The notes beneath the pieces are model-generated. The model was not told the DNA's origin, did not search any database, and saw nothing but the letters and a program-made list of their open reading frames with translations. Shown in pieces: positions 26,507 to 35,526 of a DNA stretch of 64,000 nt. The stretch is taken from positions 1 to 64,000 of the forward strand of contig CACAVZ010000005.1 in assembly GCA_902536065.1 (NCBI GenBank), read 5' to 3'. The position numbers and the translations under genes are program-made. Source of the stretch: an uncultured Synechococcaceae cyanobacterium. Its GTDB lineage: Bacteria; Cyanobacteriota; Cyanobacteriia; PCC-6307; Cyanobiaceae. Every line of letters begins with the position of its first letter. Position 1 is the stretch's first letter.

Positions 26507-27277
26507 ATGGTTGCTCTTCGTTTAATTCCTTGTTTAGATGTCGCAAATGGACGGGTGGTCAAAGGTGTCAATTTTGTAAACTTAAGAGACACAGGTGATC
26601 CTGTTGAGTTGGCTTGTAGGTATTCTGATGAAGGTGCTGATGAATTAGTTTTTTTAGATATTAGAGCGAGTTTAGAAAATAGGAATACATTAATTGACCT
26701 TGTTTCTAGAACAGCAAAATCCGTAAAAATCCCTTTTACTGTTGGTGGAGGGATAGATTCTGTTTCTTCTATAAATGATCTTTTAAGAGCAGGAGCGGAT
26801 AAAGTGAGTTTGAATTCCTCAGCCGTTAAAAATCCCATTTTAATTTCTAAAAGTTCAAGAGAGTTTGGTGCTCAATGCATCGTGATAGCAATTGATGCTA
26901 GAAAAAAAGTTAATAAGGTGGATGAATGGGAGGTGTATGTAAAAGGAGGACGAGAAAATACTGGGATAGATGTATTAAGTTGGGCAAAAAAAGTTGAGGA
27001 ATTAGGCGCGGGAGAAATATTATTAACTTCAATGGATGGTGATGGAACACAGAATGGATATGATTTGGATTTGACAAAATCTGTTGCAAATATTGTTAAC
27101 ATCCCAGTAATTGCATCTGGAGGAGCAGGCTCTCTGGAAGATATCTATGTTGTTTTCAAAGAAGGCAAAGCATCAGCAGCACTTCTAGCATCCTTGCTTC
27201 ATGACAAGAAATTAACTTTACGAGAGGTAAAAAAATTCCTCCTAGACAAAAATCTTCCAATTAGACCATATGAATAA
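26507..27277 (+). CDS. hisF: Imidazole glycerol phosphate synthase, cyclase subunit
   Basis: HisF (256 aa) forms imidazole glycerol phosphate and AICAR from PRFAR with ammonia from HisH. It is a TIM barrel with the catalytic aspartates in [18 protein letters not shown] (D11) and VIAIDARKK (about D131). The phosphate-binding [15 protein letters not shown] and ASGGAGS motifs are intact. It is the only his gene here, as expected for scattered his genes in cyanobacteria. menG/ubiE follows after 42 nt. Confidence 0.97.
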   Translation: MVALRLIPCLDVANGRVVKGVNFVNLRDTGDPVELACRYSDEGADELVFLDIRASLENRNTLIDLVSRTAKSVKIPFTVGGGIDSVSSINDLLRAGADKVSLNSSAVKNPILISKSSREFGAQCIVIAIDARKKVNKVDEWEVYVKGGRENTGIDVLSWAKKVEELGAGEILLTSMDGDGTQNGYDLDLTKSVANIVNIPVIASGGAGSLEDIYVVFKEGKASAALLASLLHDKKLTLREVKKFLLDKNLPIRPYE

Positions 27278-27319
27278 AATTAAAATTTATCCAAAAAAGA
27301 AAGTATTTTTTAAGTTAAA

Positions 27320-28021
27320 ATGAAATTCACCAAAACTAAAGAAGTTAAAAATATATTTAATAAAATTTCTTATAAATATGACTTTTTAAATAATCTATTA
27401 AGTTTTGGTCTGCACAAATTATGGAAAAAAAAATTAGTTAATTTATTAGAACCTTTAAATGGTGAAGATTGGGCTGATTTATGCTGTGGAACTGGAGATT
27501 TAGCATTCTTAATTTCAAAGAGAGTAAGTCCAAGGGGATCTATTACTGGGATTGACAGTGCCAAGGATATTTTAAATATTGCCAAGAAAAAATCAGAAAT
27601 AAAAAAAAATAAATTTATTAAGTGGGAAATTAAAGATATTTTAGAAATTAATGATTATTCAAATAATTTTGATGGGATTTGCATGTCCTATGGATTAAGA
27701 AACTTGAATAACGTGGAAGAAGGAATAAAAAAAGTTTTTTTTCTCCTGAAGGATAAAGGAAGGGCAGGCTTTCTTGATTTTAATCACTCAAAAAAAAATT
27801 CTTTTTCTAATATTTTTCAAAAAATATACTTGAGGCTAATTGTGGTAACTATTTCGAGGCTTTTTAATTTAAGTCCAGAATACGCATATATTGAAAAAAG
27901 TATTAAGAGTTTTCCAAGGAAAAATGAGCTTTTGAAAATTGCTAAGGATGTTGGATTTAAAGAAGCTAAATATAGAACTCTTTTCTGGGGGCAAATGGGG
28001 ATATTAATTTTAGCTAAATAA
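27320..28021 (+). CDS. menG: 2-phytyl-1,4-naphthoquinone methyltransferase (MenG/UbiE family)
   Basis: A 233-residue SAM methyltransferase of the UbiE/MenG family. Motif I is DLCCGTGDLAFLI (about 53-65), followed by GIDSAKDIL and the SYGLRNLNNVEEGI motif typical of quinone methyltransferases. The C-terminal PEYAYIEKSIKSFP block is also typical. In cyanobacteria this enzyme performs the last methylation in phylloquinone synthesis for photosystem I. Whether this copy also serves plastoquinone is not shown by the sequence. Confidence 0.9.
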   Translation: MKFTKTKEVKNIFNKISYKYDFLNNLLSFGLHKLWKKKLVNLLEPLNGEDWADLCCGTGDLAFLISKRVSPRGSITGIDSAKDILNIAKKKSEIKKNKFIKWEIKDILEINDYSNNFDGICMSYGLRNLNNVEEGIKKVFFLLKDKGRAGFLDFNHSKKNSFSNIFQKIYLRLIVVTISRLFNLSPEYAYIEKSIKSFPRKNELLKIAKDVGFKEAKYRTLFWGQMGILILAK

Positions 28022-28042
28022 ATATTTACTTATTTATTTTTT
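28016..28042. terminator. Possible shared terminator between menG and the DciA-like gene
   Basis: A 9-bp AT-only inverted repeat (AAATAAATA at 28016-28024 with its complement at 28031-28039, 6-nt loop) spans the stop codons of two convergent genes and runs into a T-stretch. The weak AT stem makes this a tentative call. Confidence 0.35.
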
Positions 28043-28512
28043 CTCCAACAAAAAGAACATTTTCCCCATCTTTTGATTTCTCCCTCAGGAGTTGGGGAAT
28101 TACAAAGAGTACAAATGCACATATTATTTTGATGGATTCTGCTTGGATGCTTTGCCCAAACTATCTTTGCATTAGTAGCTTTAATATTTTTATTTTTAAT
28201 TTCATAATTTTGTATTATTTTTATTTCATTCAAAGTTATTCCAATTTTTTCGATTCTCTCTTTTAATTTATGCTTGTTGTAAATTAAAGCTTGGCGCCAC
28301 TGAGGATGATTTACTGCAATAGTGAGTATTTTTTTTTCAATATTTAGTGGTTTGCATTGTTTTAAAAGTTCTAAACCTACTAATTCTTTCCAGTTTTCAT
28401 TGATTTTAGAAAGTTTATCTAGGTCACCACATGATTTTTTGAAATTATCAAGACAATTTTTTAATGTATGATGATTCCTTTTATTCAATATTGGCAAATA
28501 TTTTTTGTCCAA
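28030..28512 (-). CDS. DciA-like (DUF721) protein with C-terminal zinc ribbon
   Basis: A 160-residue protein. Residues about 10-105 match the DUF721/DciA pattern (WKELVGLELLKQCKPLNIEKKILTIAVNHPQWRQALIYNKHKLKERI). DciA is the proposed loader of replicative helicase DnaB in bacteria that lack DnaC. The last 30 residues carry CTLC (C134, C137) and CSFC (C152, C155), a probable zinc ribbon not found in basic DciA proteins. The start is ATG. It converges on menG. A replication role is inferred from the family. Confidence 0.75.
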   Translation of the reverse strand: MDKKYLPILNKRNHHTLKNCLDNFKKSCGDLDKLSKINENWKELVGLELLKQCKPLNIEKKILTIAVNHPQWRQALIYNKHKLKERIEKIGITLNEIKIIQNYEIKNKNIKATNAKIVWAKHPSRIHQNNMCICTLCNSPTPEGEIKRWGKCSFCWRKNK

Positions 28513-28587
28513 TTTGTAAAATTTACTTATTAAGACTAAAGTTAATATAATCTTTTAAGAGATGCTTGTTGTTTTAATAAAGAATTT

Positions 28588-29337
28588 GTGAAAGTTATTG
28601 GATCTGCAGCTAAGACAGTTTTTTATTTAAAAAAAATTCAGGGTCCATATCCAATTTGGAGACTTCAGTACAAAATAAAATGTAAAAGTACCGAAAATGA
28701 GCTCACAAAGTGGCTTGGATATTCTGAAATAAAGCGAAACCAACCAGTGGCGATAATAGCAGGAGAACAGTGCTCAGGTGTTGGCCAAAACTCAAAAACT
28801 TGGGTTTCCCCAAAAGGTGGGATTTGGTTAAGTGCAGCTTATCCAATATTTTCAAAAGAATTTACAAGTCAAATATTTAATTTGTCTATTGGGATCAAGA
28901 TATGTGAAATGTTTAGACAAGAGAATATAAATGTTTGTTTGAAATGGCCAAATGATATTTTTTTTGGTTCAAAAAAGTTGATTGGATTTTTACCAAGGGT
29001 AATAACTAGAGGCAAGGAAATTATCTATGTAAGGATAGGTCTTGGCATGAATGTTTTAAATTACACTCCATCAGAAGGTATTTCATTATCAAAAGTACTT
29101 CAAACCAAGAATATTAATCAACATTACTGGACAGCTAAAGTTCTCAAAGCTTTTCATGATTCAATTGAATGTAATAACAAAAGAGAATATGTGATCAAAT
29201 CGGCAAATAAGTTCCTCACTAAAAAATTTTTACCTAGTGGTTTTTGTCCTCAAACATGGAGAATTAAAGATATTGATTTTAATGGGCAATTAAGAATTGA
29301 GAATGAAACTCAAATGAAGGTGATTAGAAGGTTCTGA
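28588..29337 (+). CDS. birA: Biotin--[acetyl-CoA-carboxylase] ligase with an altered biotin loop
   Basis: A 249-residue ligase that attaches biotin to the acetyl-CoA carboxylase carrier protein. KWPNDIFFGSKKLIGFLP (about 119-136) and GLGMNVLN are diagnostic. The loop that is GRGRRG in Escherichia coli BirA reads GVGQNS here (in EQCSGVGQNSKTW), so the usual arginines are absent. No DNA-binding domain is present, which makes this a monofunctional class I enzyme. The start is GTG, 75 nt from the divergent DciA-like gene. Confidence 0.85.
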   Translation: MKVIGSAAKTVFYLKKIQGPYPIWRLQYKIKCKSTENELTKWLGYSEIKRNQPVAIIAGEQCSGVGQNSKTWVSPKGGIWLSAAYPIFSKEFTSQIFNLSIGIKICEMFRQENINVCLKWPNDIFFGSKKLIGFLPRVITRGKEIIYVRIGLGMNVLNYTPSEGISLSKVLQTKNINQHYWTAKVLKAFHDSIECNNKREYVIKSANKFLTKKFLPSGFCPQTWRIKDIDFNGQLRIENETQMKVIRRF

Positions 29338-29339
29338 AT

Positions 29340-30026
29340 TTAATTAATTTTTAATTCAACTATTCTTCCATCCTTAAATTTAGCTATTTTTTTTGCACGA
29401 TTTGCAACTTCATCTTCGTGTGTGACTAAAACTATAGTTATTCCAGATTCATGTAGTTTGTCAAAAAGATCTAGTACATCTTCAGTGGTTTTTGAATCTA
29501 GTGCTCCAGTAGGTTCGTCTGCTAACAATATTGCAGGATTATTGATAATAGCCCTCGCAATAGCCACTCGTTGTTGTTGACCTCCGGATAATTGGTTTGG
29601 GCGATTATTCATTCTTTCTGAAAGGCCAACTTTTTTTAAGGCATTTTTACCTCGCTCTAATCTTTGCTCAGGCTCAACCCCAGCATAAATCATTGGCAAA
29701 ATTACGTTTTCAAGTGCAGTTGCGTCTGAAAGAAGATGAAATTGTTGAAAAACGAAGCCTAATTTTTGATTACGTATTTCCGCTAGCTCATCATCAGATA
29801 AATTCTCAACAGGGATACCATTTAATTTATAAACACCTTCAGATGGTCTATCCAGACATCCAATAATGTTCATAGCTGTACTTTTACCAGAGCCACTAGC
29901 TCCCATTACAGCTAAATAATCACCTTTATAAATTTCTAGGTTTATGGAATCTAACGCCTTAACAGTTAGATCATCCTTGCCATATGATTTTGATATGCTT
30001 TCTAAACTTGCGACTTTCTTAGACAT
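29340..30026 (-). CDS. LolD/MacB-type ABC transporter ATP-binding protein
   Basis: A 228-residue ATPase with Walker A GASGSGKST (about 42-50), the Q-loop, signature LSGGQQQRVAIARA and Walker B AILLADEPTGALDS. The D- and H-loops (VTHEDEVA) follow. The sequence belongs to the LolD/FtsE/MacB/DevA group, which works with MacB-like permeases on lipoproteins or export. No permease gene is adjacent, so its partner is encoded elsewhere. It lies 16 nt downstream of ndhB on the same strand. Confidence 0.85.
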   Translation of the reverse strand: MSKKVASLESISKSYGKDDLTVKALDSINLEIYKGDYLAVMGASGSGKSTAMNIIGCLDRPSEGVYKLNGIPVENLSDDELAEIRNQKLGFVFQQFHLLSDATALENVILPMIYAGVEPEQRLERGKNALKKVGLSERMNNRPNQLSGGQQQRVAIARAIINNPAILLADEPTGALDSKTTEDVLDLFDKLHESGITIVLVTHEDEVANRAKKIAKFKDGRIVELKIN

Positions 30027-30042
30027 TTATTAGAAAATTCTT

Positions 30043-31563
30043 CTAGGAAATATTGTTTGCTGTAGCAATAATATCTTGTAAGAAAGGGGTTTCTGAAACT
30101 GCAGTGTTAGCTAATTTAAAAAGAGGATTAGATAGGATCCCTCCGAGAGCAGTTACCGCTATGCAAGTATAAAGTGCAACTCTTAAGGGAGGTAACCCTA
30201 CAATACCCCAATTAATTTCAGGATATGATTTAACTATTTCAGAGGCTTCCTGTGGTTCTTTAACTACCATCATTTTTATCACTGAAATGTAGTAATAAAT
30301 AGATATTACTGAAGTTACCAATCCAACGATCACTAATAAATATTGATGATTTGCCCAACCTGCAAAGAACAAATATATTTTTCCAAAAAATCCTAACATT
30401 GGAGGTAAGCCTCCAAGTGATAGAAGACAAAGGCTCAAGCCTAATGTAATGAGCGGATCTTTTTGGTAAAGTCCTGAGTAATCAAGAATTCTGTCAGAAC
30501 CTGTTCTTAGTGAGAAAAGTATTACACATGAAAATGCACCTAAATTCATAAACAAATAAGCAGCTAAATATAAGACAGCAGCTGATAAACCATCTTGTGT
30601 ACCAGATACTATTCCAATCATTACAAATCCGGCTTGTCCAATAGAACTGTAAGCTAGCATCCTTTTCATTGAGGTTTGAGCTAGAGCTACAACATTACCC
30701 AGAGCCATGCTCAAGATGGCCAAAATAGTAAATAAAAGTTTCCACTCTTCATCGAAAGCAGAAAAAGTAGTACTTAATATTCTTATTGCAAATGCAAATC
30801 CTGCTGTTTTTGAACCAACAGATAAAAAAGCTACTACAGGAGTAGGTGATCCCTCATATACATCAGGTGTCCATTGATGAAAGGGAACTGCGGCTATTTT
30901 AAATGCAACAGTTGATAAGACAAATACAAGAGCTAAAGAAGTAATGAATGATGGCTTGTTGATAATCTCTAAACCAATTGTTGCTAAGTTTGTTGAACCA
31001 CTTAATCCATAAAGAAAAGAGGAACCATACAAATAGACCGCAGCAGCAGCTGACCCAACAAGCAAGTATTTTAAAGCTGCTTCTGAACTTCTTGGATCTC
31101 TTTTGAGATAACCAGAAAGCAAATAGCTAGCTACCGATAAAGTCTCAAGAGATATAAATACACTTATAAGGTCAGTAGATCCACACAAAAGCATTGCCCC
31201 AAGAGTTGCCGAAAGAACTATTGCAGCAAACTCCCCAATAGGGCTTCCACTTTGTTCTGTATAACGCCAGCTTATTAGTAAAGAAACTAAAGTTGATAAA
31301 GCTATTATTGCTCTAAATGCAATTGCCAAATTATCTGAATTAAAGGAACCAAGAAATGCACCATTTACTGGATTACTCCATTGCAAGGCTAAACTTAAGA
31401 GAGAGCTGCCAATTGATAAATAGCAAATTATTGGTGCCCACTTTGAGGCAGTTTTTTCTCCTGCTAAATCTACAAGAAGAGTTCCAACAATACCTATTAA
31501 GATAAAAGCCTCTGGAATAATGGCTTGGGCATTTAGATTAATTGTAAAGATTTCGTTGGGCAC
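30043..31563 (-). CDS. ndhB: NAD(P)H-quinone oxidoreductase subunit 2
   Basis: A 506-residue core membrane subunit of NDH-1, the thylakoid complex for cyclic electron flow, respiration and CO2 uptake. It has about 14 hydrophobic helices and the proton-translocating antiporter-like domain. Recognisable blocks include [63 protein letters not shown] and [15 protein letters not shown]. Length matches cyanobacterial NdhB. It is divergent from topA. Confidence 0.97.
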   Translation of the reverse strand: MPNEIFTINLNAQAIIPEAFILIGIVGTLLVDLAGEKTASKWAPIICYLSIGSSLLSLALQWSNPVNGAFLGSFNSDNLAIAFRAIIALSTLVSLLISWRYTEQSGSPIGEFAAIVLSATLGAMLLCGSTDLISVFISLETLSVASYLLSGYLKRDPRSSEAALKYLLVGSAAAAVYLYGSSFLYGLSGSTNLATIGLEIINKPSFITSLALVFVLSTVAFKIAAVPFHQWTPDVYEGSPTPVVAFLSVGSKTAGFAFAIRILSTTFSAFDEEWKLLFTILAILSMALGNVVALAQTSMKRMLAYSSIGQAGFVMIGIVSGTQDGLSAAVLYLAAYLFMNLGAFSCVILFSLRTGSDRILDYSGLYQKDPLITLGLSLCLLSLGGLPPMLGFFGKIYLFFAGWANHQYLLVIVGLVTSVISIYYYISVIKMMVVKEPQEASEIVKSYPEINWGIVGLPPLRVALYTCIAVTALGGILSNPLFKLANTAVSETPFLQDIIATANNIS

Positions 31564-31627
31564 TTTATTAAATAGAATTAAATTAGATGATTGAATGTAA
31601 TGGTCAAGGAGTTAATCTTAACTTGAT

Positions 31628-31633
31628 TATAAT
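31628..31633 (+). promoter_or_regulatory. Candidate -10 element for topA
   Basis: TATAAT lies 106 nt upstream of the topA TTG start in the 175-nt gap between divergent ndhB and topA. The corresponding -35 region does not match TTGACA. The rest of this gap shows no ORF or strong hairpin. Confidence 0.3.
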
Positions 31634-31738
31634 TTGTGGGTATGATTTTTGATATTTTCAAGAGATATTACTTGAAAAAGCTCTAAATAATCATAATATG
31701 CCCTAACTGAACAAAAACACCAATTTTTGAAATAAACC

Positions 31739-34345
31739 TTGGATCACACACTAGTTATTGTTGAAAGTCCCACCAAAGCAAAAACTATAAGAAAGTTTTT
31801 GCCTTCTAATTATGAAGTTCTTGCTTCAATGGGACATGTAAGAGATCTTCCAAAAGGAGCTGCTGAAATCCCTGCTGCAGTTAAAAAGGAAAAATGGTCA
31901 AGGATAGGAGTAAATACAACGGAAGATTTTGAACCACTTTATATAGTTCCTAAAGATAAGAAAAAGGTTGTAAAAGAGCTTAAAGATGCTTTGAAAGGTG
32001 CCACTCAACTTTTACTAGCAACTGATGAAGATAGAGAGGGAGAAAGTATTAGCTGGCATCTTATGCAAATACTGAAGCCTAAAATACCAACTAAGAGAAT
32101 GGTTTTTCATGAAATTACAAAAAAGGCAATTAATAAAGCTTTAGATCAAACAAGAGAAATTGATATGGAACTTGTTCAGGCTCAAGAAACCAGAAGAATC
32201 TTGGATAGGCTTTTTGGATATGAATTATCTCCTTTACTTTGGAAGAAGGTAGCCCCCCGACTATCTGCTGGCCGTGTTCAATCAGTTTCTGTAAGACTTC
32301 TTGTTAGGAGAGAAAGAGAAAGAAGATCCTTTAAAAAAGCTAGTTACTGGGGGATTAAAGCTTCTCTAGTAAAAGATAATATTACTTTCGAAACTAAATT
32401 ATTCAGTTTAAATGGTCAAAGAATTTCTAACGGTTCCGATTTCGACGAACAAACCGGTAAATTAAAAGAAGGGAACAAATCTTTAATAATTGGAGAAGAA
32501 CAAGTAAATGATTTATTGAAGACTTTTTCCTCAGAGGATTGGTTAGTCGCAAAAATCGAAAAAAAGCCATCCACTCGTAAGCCAGTTCCTCCATTTACAA
32601 CAAGCACATTACAACAAGAAGCAAATAGGAAGCTGCGTTTGTCTGCAAGAGAAACCATGAGATGTGCGCAAGGGTTATATGAGAGAGGTTTTATAACATA
32701 TATGAGAACTGATTCAGTTCATCTCTCCGAACAAGCCACGAGAGCTGCTAGAGACTGTGTCAGTTCTATGTATGGAAAAGAATATTTATCTAACTCACCA
32801 AGACAATTTAATTCAACTGCAAGAAATGCTCAAGAAGCACACGAAGCTATTAGGCCGGCAGGTGAGGTATTTAAAACACCAAAGGAAACTAATCTAACTG
32901 GTAGAGATTTATCACTTTATGATTTAATTTGGAAAAGAACTGTAGCTAGTCAAATGGCGGAAGCTAGGCTAACAATGATTAATGCTGAAATTAGCGTGGG
33001 GGATGGATTATTTAAATCGAGCGGGAAAAGCATTGACTTCGCAGGATTCTTCAGAGCTTATGTCGAGGGAAGTGATGACCCAAGTTCGTCCCTTGAACAA
33101 CAAGAAATTATTCTCCCAAACTTAACAACTGGAACATGTCTTGAAGTTACTGATAAGGAATCTACCTTTCATGAAACTAAACCTCCTGCAAGATATACAG
33201 AGGCTGCATTAGTTAAAGTTCTTGAAAAAGAAGGGATTGGAAGACCTTCTACCTATGCAAGCATTATTGGGACCATAGTTGATAGAGGTTATGCGAATAT
33301 ATCTTCCAATACTTTGGCTCCAACGTTTACAGCTTTTGCTGTTACTGCTCTATTAGAAGAACATTTTCCTGATCTTGTTGATACTACTTTTACTGCAAAA
33401 ATGGAATCTTCATTGGATGAAATATCTTCAGGAAATCTTGAGTGGCTACCATATCTCGAAACTTTCTATAAAGGTAAAAATGGTTTGGAGGTAAAGGTTC
33501 AGAAAACAGAGGGTGATATTGATGGTAAAGCTTATAGACAAGTTGATTTCGAAGACCTTCCTTGCGTAGTCAGAATAGGCTCTAACGGACCTTGGCTAGA
33601 GGGTACAAAAATTGATGAATCTGGTAATGAAATTCAAGCGAAAGGTAATCTTCCAATGGATATTACTCCTGGAGATTTAGACATAAAGCAAGTTGATCAA
33701 ATTTTAAAAGGCCCATCGGATCTTGGAACTGATCCAAAAACTGGCGAAAAAGTCTTTTTAAGATTTGGCCCTTATGGACCTTACGTACAATTGGGAAATA
33801 ATGATCAAGATAAAGCTAAACCAAGAAGAGCTTCATTACCCAAAGAGTTAAAAACTGATGATCTAACTCTAGATGAGGCTCTTGTACTTTTAAGTTTGCC
33901 TAGATTGTTAGGAGTTCATCCTGAAGGAGGAGTTGTCGAGGCTGATAGAGGAAGATTTGGCCCGTATATCAAATGGATTAAAAATGAAAATGAATCTGAA
34001 AACAGATCCTTAAAGAAAGAGGATGATGTTTATAAAGTTGATATAGAACGAGCACTAGAAATTCTTGCGATGCCAAAAATGGGTAGAGGTGGTCAAGAGG
34101 TACTTAAAGACTTTGGAAAACCGAAAGAATTTAAAGAAAAAATTCAAATATTAAATGGAAGATATGGGAACTATTTAAAATGTGGTAAAACCAATGTTTC
34201 GATTGCCAAAGATACTGACATAGAAAAATTCACTATAGATGACGCAGTATCTCTTTTAGAAGAAAAACTAAAAGATAAAAAAGGTTCAATTTTAAAAAAA
34301 ACAAAGATTAGTAATAAAAAAACTACCAGGAAAAAGAAAAGTTAG
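31739..34345 (+). CDS. topA: DNA topoisomerase I
   Basis: An 868-residue type IA topoisomerase that relaxes negative supercoils. The Toprim domain starts LVIVESPTKAKTIRKFL (about 4-20) and includes ATDEDREGE. The active-site tyrosine is Y321 in GFITYMRTDS. QEAHEAIRP and GIGRPSTYA complete the core. The C-terminal part has TopA-repeat domains and a Lys-rich tail (KKTTRKKKS). The start is TTG; the Toprim motif begins at residue 5, so no upstream start is needed. A lipoprotein gene follows after 7 nt. Confidence 0.96.
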   Translation: MDHTLVIVESPTKAKTIRKFLPSNYEVLASMGHVRDLPKGAAEIPAAVKKEKWSRIGVNTTEDFEPLYIVPKDKKKVVKELKDALKGATQLLLATDEDREGESISWHLMQILKPKIPTKRMVFHEITKKAINKALDQTREIDMELVQAQETRRILDRLFGYELSPLLWKKVAPRLSAGRVQSVSVRLLVRRERERRSFKKASYWGIKASLVKDNITFETKLFSLNGQRISNGSDFDEQTGKLKEGNKSLIIGEEQVNDLLKTFSSEDWLVAKIEKKPSTRKPVPPFTTSTLQQEANRKLRLSARETMRCAQGLYERGFITYMRTDSVHLSEQATRAARDCVSSMYGKEYLSNSPRQFNSTARNAQEAHEAIRPAGEVFKTPKETNLTGRDLSLYDLIWKRTVASQMAEARLTMINAEISVGDGLFKSSGKSIDFAGFFRAYVEGSDDPSSSLEQQEIILPNLTTGTCLEVTDKESTFHETKPPARYTEAALVKVLEKEGIGRPSTYASIIGTIVDRGYANISSNTLAPTFTAFAVTALLEEHFPDLVDTTFTAKMESSLDEISSGNLEWLPYLETFYKGKNGLEVKVQKTEGDIDGKAYRQVDFEDLPCVVRIGSNGPWLEGTKIDESGNEIQAKGNLPMDITPGDLDIKQVDQILKGPSDLGTDPKTGEKVFLRFGPYGPYVQLGNNDQDKAKPRRASLPKELKTDDLTLDEALVLLSLPRLLGVHPEGGVVEADRGRFGPYIKWIKNENESENRSLKKEDDVYKVDIERALEILAMPKMGRGGQEVLKDFGKPKEFKEKIQILNGRYGNYLKCGKTNVSIAKDTDIEKFTIDDAVSLLEEKLKDKKGSILKKTKISNKKTTRKKKS

Positions 34346-34352
34346 AAAAAAT

Positions 34353-34856
34353 ATGATTTTAAAAAAAAAAGAATTTTTTTTATTAATTTTTTTAATTTTC
34401 TTGCAATCATGTTCTGGAGGGAGGATTGGAAATTTTCTTGAGAGTAGTTTTAATGATTTAGAAAAAACAAGCATAAGTGAAGATTTACAAAATAACTTAT
34501 TAAATAAAAACGATATAAATTTAGAAAAAGAAAACAAAAATTTTGATGATAAAAAAAATAAAAAAATTAAAAAGTTAGAAAAGTCAAAAAATGTTCCAGA
34601 AAATAAAAACGATATAAATTTAGAAAAAGAAAACAAAAAATTTGATGATAAAAAAAATAAAAAAATTAAGAATCTTTCAAAAAAAAGAAAAATTGAGCTT
34701 CAATCTTACAAAATAATATTCATTTTAAAAGATGTAGATCCAAAAGATCCCACGGAAGAGTTGAGTTCCATATTGAATAATTCTGAGGTAAATTTTGAAA
34801 TAGAAAAGATTGAACGTATCTTAGATTCAAAAAATAAAAGTATGAATAAAAATTAA
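34353..34856 (+). CDS. Repeat-bearing putative lipoprotein
   Basis: A 167-residue protein with an N-terminal hydrophobic signal (EFFLLIFLIFLQ) and a lipobox LQSC with the acylated cysteine at C20. The middle is an extremely Lys/Asn-rich repeat of 33 residues (NDINLEKENK...FDDKKNKKIK...), 1.7 copies long. A non-repetitive C-terminal part follows (IIFILKDVDPKDPTEELSSILN ... FEIEKIERIL). I do not recognise the family. It sits 7 nt after topA and 21 nt before the DUF2232 gene. Confidence 0.65.
   Translation: MILKKKEFFLLIFLIFLQSCSGGRIGNFLESSFNDLEKTSISEDLQNNLLNKNDINLEKENKNFDDKKNKKIKKLEKSKNVPENKNDINLEKENKKFDDKKNKKIKNLSKKRKIELQSYKIIFILKDVDPKDPTEELSSILNNSEVNFEIEKIERILDSKNKSMNKN
34503..34675 (+). repeat. 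99-bp in-frame tandem repeat (1.7 copies)
   Basis: Copy one spans 34503-34601. Copy two starts at 34602 and is recognisable to about 34675 with almost no differences. The period is 99 nt, i.e. 33 codons, so gains and losses of units keep the frame of the lipoprotein gene. Each copy includes the stretch AAAAACGATATAAATTTAG. Confidence 0.85.
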
Positions 34857-34877
34857 TTAAAAATATTCAAAAAAAAA

Positions 34878-35516
34878 ATGAAAATAACAACAAAAACTGA
34901 AGCATTAAATATTGTCGAGACCTCTTATTTGGCATCTCTTTCGTCTTTACTATGGGTTGCATTATATTATCTGCCAATTGGGGGAGCTTTATTAAGGTTG
35001 ATTTTACCCCTCCCAATGATCTTGTTGCACTTGAGAAGAGGAACTAAAATTGCATTGGAAGGACTTTTAATACAATTTCTACTTTTATTCATAATTATGG
35101 GTCCTGTTAGAGGAACTTTATTTTTATTTCCTTATGGGATTTTGGCTTTTTGGTTAGGTTGGTGTTGGTTTAAAGAAAAGAGTTGGAAACTTAGTTTAAC
35201 TGGGGGAGTTGTTATTGGAACCCTTGGCTTCTTAATAAGAGTAATAGCATTATCTACGTTGGTTGGAGATAATCTTTGGGTGTTAATTACTAGAGCGAGT
35301 TATGGTCTAATAGAAAAGTTAATTGGATTATTTAATTTACCTTTATATCCCTCAATTTTGAGTATACAATTAGGTGCAATTTTATTAATAATTTTTCAAG
35401 AAATAGTTTATGTTTTAACTGTACATGTAGTTGCCTATTCTCTGTTTCCTAGATTTAAATTAACTATCCCAGATCCTCCAAGATTGTTAAATAGCTTAGT
35501 TGATATTAATAATTAA
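34878..35516 (+). CDS. DUF2232 membrane protein
   Basis: A 212-residue integral membrane protein with about six hydrophobic segments and the features of the DUF2232 family (LPIGGALLRLILPLPMILLHLRRG near the N-terminus, LFLFPYGILAFWLGWCWF, and a C-terminal VPDPPRLL-like TIPDPPRLL). The family is uncharacterised but widespread in cyanobacteria and Firmicutes and may be a small-molecule transporter-like protein. It is followed by UPF0284 after 10 nt, so these are likely an operon. Confidence 0.8.
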   Translation: MKITTKTEALNIVETSYLASLSSLLWVALYYLPIGGALLRLILPLPMILLHLRRGTKIALEGLLIQFLLLFIIMGPVRGTLFLFPYGILAFWLGWCWFKEKSWKLSLTGGVVIGTLGFLIRVIALSTLVGDNLWVLITRASYGLIEKLIGLFNLPLYPSILSIQLGAILLIIFQEIVYVLTVHVVAYSLFPRFKLTIPDPPRLLNSLVDINN

Positions 35517-35526
35517 AAAAGTAAGA

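Noticed and set aside
26440..26838. Minus-strand 132-residue ORF over the start of hisF
   Set aside because: hisF is intact with catalytic residues in the sense frame. The antisense ORF has no recognisable features.
34292..34636. Antisense 114-residue Phe/Leu/Ser-rich ORF opposite the repeat lipoprotein
   Set aside because: It is the complement of an A-rich repeat gene, so long Phe/Leu runs without stops are expected. The sense frame has a signal peptide, lipobox and close spacing with neighbours.
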